Assembly (NCBI GenBank): GCA_934098735.1 | Contig: CAKOOS010000007.1 | Location: forward strand, 1 to 54,601 | DNA: 54,601 bases | Source of the DNA: an uncultured Bacilli bacterium | GTDB lineage: Bacteria > Bacillota_I > Bacilli_A > RF39 > UBA660 | Direction: 5' to 3' | Shown: in pieces, positions 6,730-16,349 of the stretch | Numbering within the stretch: the stretch's first letter is position 1 | Layout of the letters: each line of letters begins with the position of its first letter | The notes under the pieces: model-generated | What the model was told of the DNA's origin: nothing | The model's input: only the letters and a program-made list of their open reading frames with translations | Databases searched by the model: none | Made by a program: the position numbers and the translations under genes

Positions 6730-9216
6730 ATGAAGGAAACATTAATAGAAATATTTAGTCCAACGACAAAAAGCTTGAGTTTAAATGATATAAAAAAAGA
6801 ACTTAATTTACAAAACATTTCAAAAAACGAAGAAAAAGAACTTATTAAAAATTTAGAAAATTTAGAATTAGATGGAAAAGTATACTATGACCACGTCCAA
6901 AACCGTTATAATACTTTTCCGTCTAATTTTTTTATTACCACAATAAAAAAAAATAACGACGGTATAATTTCTTTCTGCATCGGAGGAACAATTTATACCA
7001 TTAAAACAAATTATAAAGAAATATCTAAAAAAACGCCAATTATAGTTAAAAAAGATGGTGAAAATTATAATCTTGTAAAAGTGATAAATAAAAGCTGGCC
7101 AAACGAAATTAAATACATATCTAATTTAGAAGATTTATTTTGCATCGATAATAAAAGTTTTACACTAAATGAATTAAAAAAAATGGTTAGTTGCGATAAT
7201 AATATAGAAGTTCAAAATGTATTAAAAGAATTAGAAAATGAAGGACTTGTTTACTTTGATGATTATGCTAATATTTATAAAAGATTCCCTAGAAACTATT
7301 TTGTAGCAACAGCTGAAGTAAGCAAAAAAGGTCATTATCATATTAAAGTAAATAATCACACATTTTTCTTATCATATAATGATTCAAATGGACTTTTACC
7401 ATTTGATAAAGCTATATTCGAAATAAAAGATGAAAACATTGAAGTTTTAAAAATAATAAAAAGAGCTAATCCCGAAGTAATTTGTGAAGTTACAGAAAAA
7501 AATGGATTAAAAGTTGTAGGAAACAACAATATAAAAATAAGATCAAGAGAAAAAGAACTAAAAGAATTAAGCTTGCCTATCGGAACAAGAGTACTTGCAT
7601 CTATTTCAACATCAGAAACAAACAAAGTTTTTGATGCTCATTTTATTGAAGTTTTGGGACACAAAAACGATTTAGATGCTGATTTAGAAGCTATTGCATA
7701 TAATAATGGTTTTAAAACACGATATACAGAAGAAGAATTAAATCAAGTATATTCTCTTCCAACTAGTATTAGCGAAGAAGATAAAATAAATAGAACTGAC
7801 TTAACACAAGATATAATTTTTACAATAGATGGTGAACACACAAAAGATATGGATGATGCTGTAGGAATTAAAAAGTTAGATAATGGAAATTATGAACTAA
7901 CAGTTTCAATAGCTGCTGTATCCCACTATATAAAATATAAAAGTCCATTATGGGAAAGAGCAAGTTATAATACAACAAGTTTATATATGTTAGATGGTGT
8001 AAGTCACATGCTTCATCCTCAAGTTTCAAACGGAATTTGTTCACTTAATCCTAATGTGGAAAGACTTGCTAAAACTTATAAAATGATTATAAATCCAAAA
8101 GGAAAAGTTATTGACTTTGAAATATTAGATGCAGTAATTAAATCCAGAAAAAAAATGACTTATGAAGATGTAAATAAAATTTTAGTAGAAAATACTGTGC
8201 CAGAAGGATACGAAGAATTTTTAAACGATATTAATCAAATGTATGATTTATCTCAAATAATAGAAAATAGACGAACTAAAAACGGAGCATTAAACTTTGA
8301 TAGTAAAGAAATAACTTTTGTTTTAGATGACAATAAAAATATTTTAGATGTTAAAACTAGAAAGCAAGGACCAGCTGAACAAATAATTGAAAATTTTATG
8401 ATCATCACTAATGAATCAGTAGCAGAATATATGCTTAATATTGGTATTGGATTTGTTTATCGTAATCATGAAATACCTTTTGATGACAAACTTAGAAATA
8501 CTTTATCTTTAATTAAAACTTTGGGATATAGAATTGAATTACTAAAAAATGTCGAAGATCCTCGTGTTTTACAAAAGATAATTCAAACATTAAGTACTAA
8601 AGAAGAATTTTTCATTCTATCAAGTCTTCTTCTTCAAAGCATGCAAAGAGCTTATTTTAGTACTGAAAATCATGGACATTATGGCCTAGCATTAAATGCT
8701 TATTCTCAAACAACTTCCCCTATTCGTAGATTAATGGATTTAGTAATAGAATACATTTTAGATAATTTAGATAAATTTTATGATCCAGATTTTAATATGA
8801 AAAAATTCGAAAAAGAATTAAAAGAACTTTGCGAAAGAGCTTCAACGATGGAAAGATGTGCTGATAAGGCTGAATATGAAGCTAATAGATTATACATGAT
8901 TAATTATATTATAAAACACAAAGATGAAGAATTTATAGGATATGTTCAAGAAATAACTCCTAAATATCTTGTAGTTAAAACAAAAGACTTAATCGAAGGA
9001 ATTGTATATTTTGAGGATATTGAAGACGGCAAATATTTTTACAATCCAAATAATAAATGGTTAGAAAACAGAAAAACCAAAGAAAATATTATAATTGGAT
9101 CAAAATTAAGTCTAACATTATCAGATTATGATAAAGAACATTTACTTATTTATTTTAATGCTTCAAAAGAAAATTTAAAAAACACAACTCTAAATAGAAA
9201 AAAAGCTTCATATTAA
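6730..9216 (+). CDS. rnr: Ribonuclease R (RNB-family 3'-5' exoribonuclease)
   Basis: RNase R degrades structured RNA from the 3' end, acting in mRNA and rRNA quality control. The RNB catalytic signature FTIDGEHTKDMDDAVG, with the metal-binding aspartates, is near residue 375. RNB-family segments TSPIRRLMDL and GHYGLAL lie further on, and a C-terminal S1-like domain begins around residue 735. The N-terminus is unusual: a winged-helix plus beta-domain module appears twice in tandem (about residues 5-130 and 138-255). VYYDHVQNRYNTFPSNFF in the first copy matches VYFDDYANIYKRFPRNYF in the second. The 828 residues are therefore longer than usual. I chose the ATG behind TGAGG; a GTG four codons upstream lies at the predicted transcription start. 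It is transcribed alone, and a terminator overlaps its stop. Confidence 0.92.
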   Translation: MKETLIEIFSPTTKSLSLNDIKKELNLQNISKNEEKELIKNLENLELDGKVYYDHVQNRYNTFPSNFFITTIKKNNDGIISFCIGGTIYTIKTNYKEISKKTPIIVKKDGENYNLVKVINKSWPNEIKYISNLEDLFCIDNKSFTLNELKKMVSCDNNIEVQNVLKELENEGLVYFDDYANIYKRFPRNYFVATAEVSKKGHYHIKVNNHTFFLSYNDSNGLLPFDKAIFEIKDENIEVLKIIKRANPEVICEVTEKNGLKVVGNNNIKIRSREKELKELSLPIGTRVLASISTSETNKVFDAHFIEVLGHKNDLDADLEAIAYNNGFKTRYTEEELNQVYSLPTSISEEDKINRTDLTQDIIFTIDGEHTKDMDDAVGIKKLDNGNYELTVSIAAVSHYIKYKSPLWERASYNTTSLYMLDGVSHMLHPQVSNGICSLNPNVERLAKTYKMIINPKGKVIDFEILDAVIKSRKKMTYEDVNKILVENTVPEGYEEFLNDINQMYDLSQIIENRRTKNGALNFDSKEITFVLDDNKNILDVKTRKQGPAEQIIENFMIITNESVAEYMLNIGIGFVYRNHEIPFDDKLRNTLSLIKTLGYRIELLKNVEDPRVLQKIIQTLSTKEEFFILSSLLLQSMQRAYFSTENHGHYGLALNAYSQTTSPIRRLMDLVIEYILDNLDKFYDPDFNMKKFEKELKELCERASTMERCADKAEYEANRLYMINYIIKHKDEEFIGYVQEITPKYLVVKTKDLIEGIVYFEDIEDGKYFYNPNNKWLENRKTKENIIIGSKLSLTLSDYDKEHLLIYFNASKENLKNTTLNRKKASY

Positions 9217-9227
9217 TGAAGTTTTTT
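9199..9227. terminator. Terminator between rnr and rmuC
   Basis: CTTCAT / ATGAAG with an ATTA loop, extended by A-T pairs to A and T runs on either side. It overlaps the stop codons of both convergent genes. Confidence 0.8.
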
Positions 9228-10323
9228 AATGCATTTCTAATTCATTTCCAGTATTTTCTGTTTTTAAACTTTCAAGTTCAACACTATTAATACTATTAAA
9301 TCTTTTTGTTATTTTTTCACTAGTTGTATGTAATTCATCTAAACTTTGATTCACACTTTTAACATTGCGAGCCAGTTTATCCCAACGTTCTTTATATCTG
9401 CCAAATTCTACACTTAATTTATTTAATTCTTCATGAATAACTTTAGCATATTTATCTCTTTCCATATTTTTTAGAATCATACTTATAATTGATAATGTAC
9501 TTATTAATGTAGTGGGACCAGCAATCCACACTTTTTTACTATAAGCATAATTTAAAAGTTCAGGGTGATAAGCATTTATTTCAGCAAAAAGTGCTTCCGC
9601 AGGTAAAAACATTATAGCTTCATCGCTTGTTTCACCAGGAATTATATACTTACTACTTATATCATTAATATGTTTTTTTACATCCAAGACAAATAGTTTT
9701 TCTGCTTGTTCTCTTTCTTCTTTCGTTCTGCTTTTATCAGTCATTCTTTGATAATTTTCTAAAGGAAATTTAGAATCAATTGCAATTGTTCCAAGCGGAG
9801 ATGGAGCATAAAGCAAAGCATCTACTATATAACCATTATTAAATTTATATTGAGTTTTATATATTCCATTTTTATTACTTCCAAAAGCATTATTCAAAAT
9901 ATATTCAAGATTTACTTCTCCAAATGTTCCTCTTGTCTTTTTATCAGTTAAAACACTTTGAAGTGATACAATTTCACTACTTAATCCTTCAATCTTCTTC
10001 TGTGCTTCATCAATCTTAGATAATCTTTCTAAAACATTCATAAATGTTTTATTACTTTTTTCAAAATTTTGATCTAATCTTTCATTCACTCTATCATTTA
10101 TAAGAGATAACTTTCTTTCTAGCTTTTCATTTAATAGTTCAAAATCTCCAGTTAACACTTTAGAAAAACTATATTTAAATTCTCCAATTTCTTTTGTAAT
10201 ATTTGCTTCAAAATGTCCAAGTCTTTCAGTCATTTCATTATTATGACTATTATTTTTTTTAAATAAAATAACCAAAAGTAAAATAATTATAACCCCAAGA
10301 AGTCCAATAATAATATAATCCAT
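9226..10323 (-). CDS. rmuC: DNA recombination protein RmuC homologue
   Basis: This 365-residue protein has one N-terminal membrane helix (IIIGLLGVIIILLLVILF), then a long coiled coil (roughly residues 30-130), then the RmuC nuclease-like domain. That domain shows the family blocks GTFGEVNLEYIL, VDALLYAP, IAIDSKFPLENY and AEALFAEINAYHPELLNYAY, and ends in a short coiled region. RmuC limits inversions between short inverted repeats in E. coli and is predicted to be a PD-(D/E)XK nuclease; the biochemical role is poorly known. It has a good GGTGATAAA ribosome site and its own candidate promoter, separate from asnB upstream. Confidence 0.88.
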   Translation of the reverse strand: MDYIIIGLLGVIIILLLVILFKKNNSHNNEMTERLGHFEANITKEIGEFKYSFSKVLTGDFELLNEKLERKLSLINDRVNERLDQNFEKSNKTFMNVLERLSKIDEAQKKIEGLSSEIVSLQSVLTDKKTRGTFGEVNLEYILNNAFGSNKNGIYKTQYKFNNGYIVDALLYAPSPLGTIAIDSKFPLENYQRMTDKSRTKEEREQAEKLFVLDVKKHINDISSKYIIPGETSDEAIMFLPAEALFAEINAYHPELLNYAYSKKVWIAGPTTLISTLSIISMILKNMERDKYAKVIHEELNKLSVEFGRYKERWDKLARNVKSVNQSLDELHTTSEKITKRFNSINSVELESLKTENTGNELEMH

Positions 10324-10338
10324 TTTATCACCAAATTA

Positions 10339-10367
10339 ATTTTATCATACATTTGTACGCAAAACAA
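10339..10367 (-). promoter_or_regulatory. Candidate promoter of rmuC
   Basis: On the minus strand, TTGTTT and TAAAAT are separated by 17 bases, in the 50-base gap between asnB and rmuC. Confidence 0.5.
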
Positions 10368-10373
10368 TCTTTT

Positions 10374-12185
10374 TTAAAAAAATACTTCATACCATTTCAA
10401 AAAGCAATAAATTGTCCAAACTTTTCGATAATTATCTTTTTTATTTTGATAATGTAGATCCAATAATTTATTTATTTGTTTTACATTAAAGTATTGATTA
10501 GCAACCTCACTATTAAAAGTATTTTTTATTTCTGTATACACATCTTCATCTTTCATCCATTCTCTTATAGGAACAGGAAAACCAAGTTTTTTCTTTTTAT
10601 AAGCTTCTGTTGGAATAACTTTTTTAGCAGCATCTCTTAAAGCTACTTTGGTATTTTCTTTTGTTACTTTATAATCAAATGGCAAACTTGATGCTACTTT
10701 AAAAACTTCTTTATCAATAAAAGGTACTCTTCCCTCTAAACCAGAAGCCATTGTCATTCTATCAGCTTTAAGTAAAATATCTTTCATAAGCCAAAAATTA
10801 ATATCTATAGCTTGCATTTTATCAATATTACTTTTCGAAGCAAATTCTTTATAAACATCCCTAGTAACATCTATAGCTTCTAAAGGATATTTCTTTTTTA
10901 GAACTTTATTAGCCATTTTTTTACTAAAGTTACGATTTACTCCAATATAACTATTTTCTAACTTTTCTCCTCTTCTTACCAAAAAATTTAATCCTCTTTG
11001 TTCAGGAAAAATACTAGCTACTTTTCCCACAAAATGTCTTATAAAATAAGGTATCTTATTATAAAATTTATAATCAACTTCTTCTCTATAATAGTTATAT
11101 CCTCCAAAAAATTCATCAGCACCTTCTCCAGATAAAACTACTTTTAAATCTTTACTTGCGAGTTTAGCAACAAAATATAATGAAATTGCTGCTGGATCAC
11201 TCGTTGGCTCATCTAAATAATACATTATATCTGGAATAACATTCATATATTCATCCTTTGTTATTACTTTAGAAACATTTTTTATTTTTAATTTATCTGC
11301 TAAATCTTTTGCATACTTAATTTCATCATATTTAGGAATATCATAACCAACAGTGTATGTTTTAGATGGCTTAGCTAAAGAAACTATATAAGATGAATCT
11401 ATACCACTAGAAAGAAAAGAACCAACTTCTACATCTGCTAACAAGTGTTTATTTACACTTTCACTCATTACATTGCTTATATCTAAAACAGCATCTTCAT
11501 AACTCATATTTTTTTCATTAAAATCTAGCTTAAAGTATTTATTTAATTTAATATCACCATCTTTATAAAGCAAACTCATCCCAGCATCAAGTCTATAAAC
11601 ATTTTTAAAAAATGTTTCATTCGTAGGTACAAAACTAAATTCCAAATAAGCTTCAAGTATATCTTCATTAAATTCTTTCTTAAATTCAGGGACATCTAAA
11701 AAAGCTTTAATTTCAGAAGCAAACATAAAAGTATCATTCATATTAGCATAATAAAGAGGTTTTATTCCAAAATTATCTCGTGCTAAAAACAACTCTTTAT
11801 TATTTTTATCATAAATAGCAAAGGCAAACATTCCTCGCAAATATTTAGGAAGATCTGTTTTCCATTCTTCATAACCGTGAACTAAAACTTCTGTATCACT
11901 ATTTGTTTTAAAGATATGCCCCTTATCTATTAAGTCTTTTTTTAAATCTAAATAATTATATATTTCTCCATTAAATACAACTACAATACTTTCATCCTCA
12001 TTAAACATTGGTTGATTTCCTAAAGAAAGATCAATAATGGATAAACGTCTATGAGCTATAGCTACATTTTCATCTATAAAATAACCTTCTCCGTCAGGTC
12101 CACGATGTTTAATTCTTTCACTCATTTTTTTTATTATTTCATCTTTTTCTTTATTTTTAGTTATTAATCCTGCAATTCCGCACAT
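10374..12185 (-). CDS. asnB: Asparagine synthetase (glutamine-hydrolysing)
   Basis: AsnB makes asparagine from aspartate, glutamine and ATP. The start is fixed by the N-terminal nucleophile: MCGIAGL must begin with Met-Cys so that Cys is freed. That ATG lies one base after the stop of the upstream gene, behind an AGGTGAA ribosome site. The glutaminase domain (residues 1-200) shows KHRGPDGEG and VFNGEIYNY. The synthetase domain shows the PP-loop SSGIDSSYIVSL and SGEGADEFFGGY. The 603-residue length is normal for the family. Tight linkage to an LtaS-like synthase raises the possibility of an amidotransferase used in envelope modification, but the core motifs fit plain asparagine synthesis. Confidence 0.93.
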   Translation of the reverse strand: MCGIAGLITKNKEKDEIIKKMSERIKHRGPDGEGYFIDENVAIAHRRLSIIDLSLGNQPMFNEDESIVVVFNGEIYNYLDLKKDLIDKGHIFKTNSDTEVLVHGYEEWKTDLPKYLRGMFAFAIYDKNNKELFLARDNFGIKPLYYANMNDTFMFASEIKAFLDVPEFKKEFNEDILEAYLEFSFVPTNETFFKNVYRLDAGMSLLYKDGDIKLNKYFKLDFNEKNMSYEDAVLDISNVMSESVNKHLLADVEVGSFLSSGIDSSYIVSLAKPSKTYTVGYDIPKYDEIKYAKDLADKLKIKNVSKVITKDEYMNVIPDIMYYLDEPTSDPAAISLYFVAKLASKDLKVVLSGEGADEFFGGYNYYREEVDYKFYNKIPYFIRHFVGKVASIFPEQRGLNFLVRRGEKLENSYIGVNRNFSKKMANKVLKKKYPLEAIDVTRDVYKEFASKSNIDKMQAIDINFWLMKDILLKADRMTMASGLEGRVPFIDKEVFKVASSLPFDYKVTKENTKVALRDAAKKVIPTEAYKKKKLGFPVPIREWMKDEDVYTEIKNTFNSEVANQYFNVKQINKLLDLHYQNKKDNYRKVWTIYCFLKWYEVFF

Positions 12186-12186
12186 A

Positions 12187-14127
12187 CTATTCACCTAAAA
12201 CCTTTCCATAATAGTCATATACCATAATATTTTTGCTCATTATTACTTTATTACTAACAATAGTATTCATCGTTTTTATATAATCATCCGAAATACTTAC
12301 ATCTTTATTAGGTACAAACTTATTGCTTCGAGCAAAATAAGTACCCTTATCACTTACCCAACTTCTATTACCAAATATAGCAAGACCTTCTTCATCACTT
12401 AATATATCTTTACCAATTATTAATCTCGAATCATATTTTACACCAAATAAATTATAAATAGTGGGCAAAACATCAATTTGACTTCCTACTTTATTAATTT
12501 CAACATTTTCCATCTTATTATTCCACAATATAAAATTACTTTTATTTACTTCAATAACATCATCTTTTTTATAACTAGAAATTTCATTAACTTCATCTAT
12601 ACTTAAATAATATGGATAATGATCCCCAACCAAAGCAATAACTGTATCATCAAGCTTTCCAGATGCTTTTAATTTTTCAATCAATAATTCTAATGCTTTA
12701 TCAAGTTCTATCTGAGCTGCCAAATAAGCTAATGGCTTTTCGCTATAATTTAAATCTTTAACATCATCCTGATGTTTTTTTGCCATAGCACTTTTATTAA
12801 AACCATAATCTCCATGCCCACTAACAGTAACATAATAAGTAAAAAATGGCTTATCGCTATTAATATAATCGTCAAACGTTGATTCAATCATTTCTACATC
12901 AGATTCAGGCCAAATTTTACAATTTATCTTATCTTCAAGACCATTATTACAGCCTTTAAAATTATTAAATCCAAGCATTTTTAAATATTTATATCTATTT
13001 TGAAAAGTATAATTATGATCATGATAAGCAAATGTACTATAATTCATACTTTGAAAAGCATTTGCAATACCAAAAGGAAATTTATTTGTACCACTTTTCC
13101 ACGGATTTAAAAATCCAGAGGCAGCTACTAACCCTGTAAGTTCTTGAAATTCTCCACCAATCGTACTACTTATCGTCGGAGTATAAAAATTATTAAAAAC
13201 AAAACCACTATGAACAAGCCTATAAAGCGTCGGAGTTAAATCTTCACGAACTGCTATTTCATTAAAACTTTCAGCCATAAACAAGATCAAATTTTTACCA
13301 GCAAAATAATTTGTATATTCATTTTGTTTTGTACCAGTTTCATTTTTAAAGTACTCATGCATAAGCTTAATATTTTCATCACTTTCATTTTGAATTAATT
13401 TATCAAAATCAATATCTAAATTATTATAATCATAATCTTTTTCTATATTATCATTTCTACTATCTTTAATAACTATATCTACTTTTTCATTAAACTTCCA
13501 AATACTTCTTTTAGTGTCAATTAAAAAGCTATGTAAAACTCCAAAAGACTTAATATTAAGTTCAACATTATTTATTTCATAATAAAGTTTATAAGGAGAA
13601 TTATTATCATTTTTTTGAATTTTTAAAAATCCCAGAAAAGAAAAATAGATAAGAGCAGAAAGTATAACATTTAATATATTTTTAGAAAAATTTTTTCTTT
13701 CAATAACAATAACTTTATTAAAGATCATAAAGAATATAAAGGGAAGAAAAAATAATATCACCCCCACTATATTTTGAAGAACAACCATTACTCCATCAAA
13801 AGCAAAAGCAACTACTTGATTCGTAGCTTTTAAAAGTGACCAATCAAAATAGAATCCAAACATTTTATAAACGCATAACTGCACACTATAAATAAGACTT
13901 AAAAGAAATAAAAAAATTAAATAGATAACTTTATTCACCGATCTATTACTTAAAGAACAAAGTGCCTTAAGTAAAAATGTTAAAGATAAACAAAATATAA
14001 GAATATATATAAATTTAAAATCAAATATAGAATCATTTATAAACACTTTAAAAATTACTTCCATATAAAGAAGTATAAAAAAATAAACTATTCCCATATA
14101 AAACTTTCTTAATTTAAATTTTTTCAT
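12187..14127 (-). CDS. LTA synthase family membrane sulfatase (glycerol-phosphate transferase)
   Basis: The N-terminal half has about five membrane helices (residues 10-170) and the C-terminal half an extracellular alkaline-phosphatase-fold domain. Catalytic features match LtaS: E286 in FMAESFN, the candidate nucleophile T322 in STIGGEF, and a metal-binding GDHYP near residue 513. The family polymerises glycerol phosphate from phosphatidylglycerol on a lipid anchor, making lipoteichoic acid. Some members only prime the chain, and this cannot be told here. Length is 646 residues. It is co-transcribed with asnB, whose start lies one base past its stop. The terminator of the previous operon lies just upstream. 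Confidence 0.88.
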   Translation of the reverse strand: MKKFKLRKFYMGIVYFFILLYMEVIFKVFINDSIFDFKFIYILIFCLSLTFLLKALCSLSNRSVNKVIYLIFLFLLSLIYSVQLCVYKMFGFYFDWSLLKATNQVVAFAFDGVMVVLQNIVGVILFFLPFIFFMIFNKVIVIERKNFSKNILNVILSALIYFSFLGFLKIQKNDNNSPYKLYYEINNVELNIKSFGVLHSFLIDTKRSIWKFNEKVDIVIKDSRNDNIEKDYDYNNLDIDFDKLIQNESDENIKLMHEYFKNETGTKQNEYTNYFAGKNLILFMAESFNEIAVREDLTPTLYRLVHSGFVFNNFYTPTISSTIGGEFQELTGLVAASGFLNPWKSGTNKFPFGIANAFQSMNYSTFAYHDHNYTFQNRYKYLKMLGFNNFKGCNNGLEDKINCKIWPESDVEMIESTFDDYINSDKPFFTYYVTVSGHGDYGFNKSAMAKKHQDDVKDLNYSEKPLAYLAAQIELDKALELLIEKLKASGKLDDTVIALVGDHYPYYLSIDEVNEISSYKKDDVIEVNKSNFILWNNKMENVEINKVGSQIDVLPTIYNLFGVKYDSRLIIGKDILSDEEGLAIFGNRSWVSDKGTYFARSNKFVPNKDVSISDDYIKTMNTIVSNKVIMSKNIMVYDYYGKVLGE

Positions 14128-14171
14128 AAATCTATTGTATCAAATTTCTTTCTAAAAGTCTTTAAATACCA

Positions 14172-14199
14172 AATAAAAAAGTGTTATAATTTAACACTA
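14172..14199 (-). terminator. Terminator after the CPBP protease gene
   Basis: Minus-strand AGTGTTA / TAACACT with an AATTA loop is followed by TTTTTATTT. The hairpin overlaps the stop codon of the CPBP gene. Confidence 0.85.
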
Positions 14200-15621
14200 A
14201 TTTACTAAATACATTTTATTTTCTTTGACAACATAAATATCATTTACACTACTTTTAATCATCGGATACATATTACCATTATCAGCATCTACTAAGTAAC
14301 CTAAAGAATATGTATCAGGTATATCAAAAGATACAAAATTATTACTTATTTGTTTTATATATTCTTCTAAATTATCGGCGTTATCTACATTCAAATAATT
14401 TCCATAATATAATTTATAATTTGTTAAATCATTAGTTATAAACATTATAGTATTTTGAAAAACTACCAATCTTTCAACATTTTCAACATTTACCTTTATA
14501 TCCTTTATTTCATCATTACCAATATAAACAGTTTTATTTTTTAAATAAATATGTAATTTTATTACTTCATCATTACTATTTTTAAAACTAATATTATAAT
14601 CATCATAACTAAAGTAATGAGTTTCTATTTTATTAATTTTTATTTTTTCATATTGATAACAAACATAATATTTATTTAATTTATCTCCCCAAAAAAGATT
14701 AAAACAACCATTAAAGATTACTAAAAAGACAATTAATGCCGTAATTATAACTTTAGTTCTAACAGCAAGCTTCTCATCATGTTTAAAATCTTCATCCGTC
14801 AAAGAACTTAAATCATTCATCTTTGTTTTTCTAAGTAAATATATCGTATATGTCATATAAATTGCACTTAGAATTAAAGATACTACTATAGAACTTGTAG
14901 AAAGAGATAAAGGCATATCTTTAGTATATGAACACTCTTTAAAATTATTTACATCTCCAAGCAAAATAGCAAAATCATAAAATCCATGTAAAAAAGCTAA
15001 TGCCCAAATATTTTTACTAAGATAATATACTGCACCAAACAAAAGACCTATAGCAAATGTTTGAATAATTTGCATTAAGGTTATGAATAAACCTTGTCCA
15101 GCAAAAAGATTTAGAATATGTGTTCCACCAAAAAAGATAGCACTTAAGACAATAGATACAATAATATTTTTACGACTTCCATTGTAGTTTTCTAACAATT
15201 CATTTTCTATGATTCCTCGAAAAAACAATTCTTCAAAAAGACCTATAAAAACTGTATAAAAAATTAAACTTATTAAATTCTCTATATTAAGATTTTCCCC
15301 AATTAAAGAAATAACATTACTAATAAATATAATAATTGTTAGAATTAAGATTGGTAAACATAATTTCAATGTTTCTTTAAAACTATATTTTTTTTCTTTA
15401 AATATTTGCCATCTTTTTTTAATTAAAATAAACCATAATACAAGCATAAATACTACAGCTTCAGATACTGCAAAAGAAGAAAATCTTCCATTTAAAATAG
15501 AACTCCATAAACCAGAAGCTAAAAGTGATCCTAATAATTGGATAGCAACTTCAAGTAAAATAAATAATCCTAATGTTTTCAAAATTATTTTAAATAAATT
15601 TTGTTTATTATCTAAAGGCAT
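14197..15621 (-). CDS. CPBP family intramembrane protease with C-terminal extracytoplasmic extension
   Basis: The 474-residue protein has about eight membrane helices over residues 10-310. Inside these are the CPBP/Abi motifs: EELFFRG (two Glu and an Arg), FFGGTHIL (His) and FLHGFYD. They form the glutamic-protease-like active site shared with Rce1. After the last helix (about residue 290-308, VIITALIVFLVIFNGCFNLFW) comes a hydrophilic beta-rich tail of about 160 residues that I do not recognise. Family members process prenylated or bacteriocin-related peptides or act in immunity; the substrate here is unknown. The start codon overlaps the yebC stop (TAATG), so translation is coupled. It is the last gene of the zip-to-CPBP operon. 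Confidence 0.82.
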   Translation of the reverse strand: MPLDNKQNLFKIILKTLGLFILLEVAIQLLGSLLASGLWSSILNGRFSSFAVSEAVVFMLVLWFILIKKRWQIFKEKKYSFKETLKLCLPILILTIIIFISNVISLIGENLNIENLISLIFYTVFIGLFEELFFRGIIENELLENYNGSRKNIIVSIVLSAIFFGGTHILNLFAGQGLFITLMQIIQTFAIGLLFGAVYYLSKNIWALAFLHGFYDFAILLGDVNNFKECSYTKDMPLSLSTSSIVVSLILSAIYMTYTIYLLRKTKMNDLSSLTDEDFKHDEKLAVRTKVIITALIVFLVIFNGCFNLFWGDKLNKYYVCYQYEKIKINKIETHYFSYDDYNISFKNSNDEVIKLHIYLKNKTVYIGNDEIKDIKVNVENVERLVVFQNTIMFITNDLTNYKLYYGNYLNVDNADNLEEYIKQISNNFVSFDIPDTYSLGYLVDADNGNMYPMIKSSVNDIYVVKENKMYLVN

Positions 15622-16340
15622 TATATATTCTCCACATTTGTATAAATTTGTGATACATCTTCAATATCATCAAGTAAATTATAAAGTCGATCAAATAATT
15701 CTTTATCTTCACCTTCTAATACAACCTTATCTTTAGCATACATTCCAACTTCATCAATTTCATAATCAATGTTAGGTACTAATTTTTCAAGTTCATCTTT
15801 TGCCTTATTTATATCACCCGGATTTAAACTTAAAGTAATATAACCATCTTCGCTTTCAATATTTTCAATTTCAATACCAGCATTAAGAAGTGCATCAAAC
15901 ACTTTTTCTTCATCGTCATATTTAAATGACAAAATTCCTAAATGATCATAATTATAAGATACTGAATTAGTTACTCCAAGACTTTTATTAACTTTATTAA
16001 AAGCAGCACGAACCATACCCACTGTTCTATTAACATTATCAGTTAAACATTTAATAATTAAAGTTGATGCTCCTGGTCCAAATCCTTCGTATACAACTTC
16101 GTGATATTCTTCTTGTCCAAGTCCTTTTGCTTTATCTATAGCCCTTGTTATAATATCTGCAGGCACTTGATTTTTTTTGGCTTTATCAATTAATCTTTTT
16201 AAATTTACATTAGCATCCGGATTTGGACTTCCCTTTTTAGCTGCTAAATAAATTTCTTTTGCAAATGTGGTATATAACTTACCTTTCGCAGCTCCAGTTT
16301 TTTGTATACTTGCTTTTCTAACTTCATACGCTCTTCCCAT
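15621..16340 (-). CDS. yebC: YebC/PmpR (TACO1) family protein
   Basis: A 239-residue member of the YebC family, with the N-terminal YTTFAKEIYLAAKKGSPNPD, the block IDKAKKNQVPADIITRAIDK and the central EGFGPGASTLIIKCLTDN. Family members have been described as DNA-binding regulators and, more recently, as translation factors that relieve ribosome stalling on proline-rich stretches. The N-terminus (MGRAYEVRKASIQKTG) differs from the classical MAGHSKW start and resembles the YeeI subgroup. Its ribosome site is TAGGAGGAAAT. The patatin gene ends 9 bases upstream, and the CPBP gene begins within its stop. Confidence 0.92.
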   Translation of the reverse strand: MGRAYEVRKASIQKTGAAKGKLYTTFAKEIYLAAKKGSPNPDANVNLKRLIDKAKKNQVPADIITRAIDKAKGLGQEEYHEVVYEGFGPGASTLIIKCLTDNVNRTVGMVRAAFNKVNKSLGVTNSVSYNYDHLGILSFKYDDEEKVFDALLNAGIEIENIESEDGYITLSLNPGDINKAKDELEKLVPNIDYEIDEVGMYAKDKVVLEGEDKELFDRLYNLLDDIEDVSQIYTNVENI

Positions 16341-16349
16341 AATTTCCTC

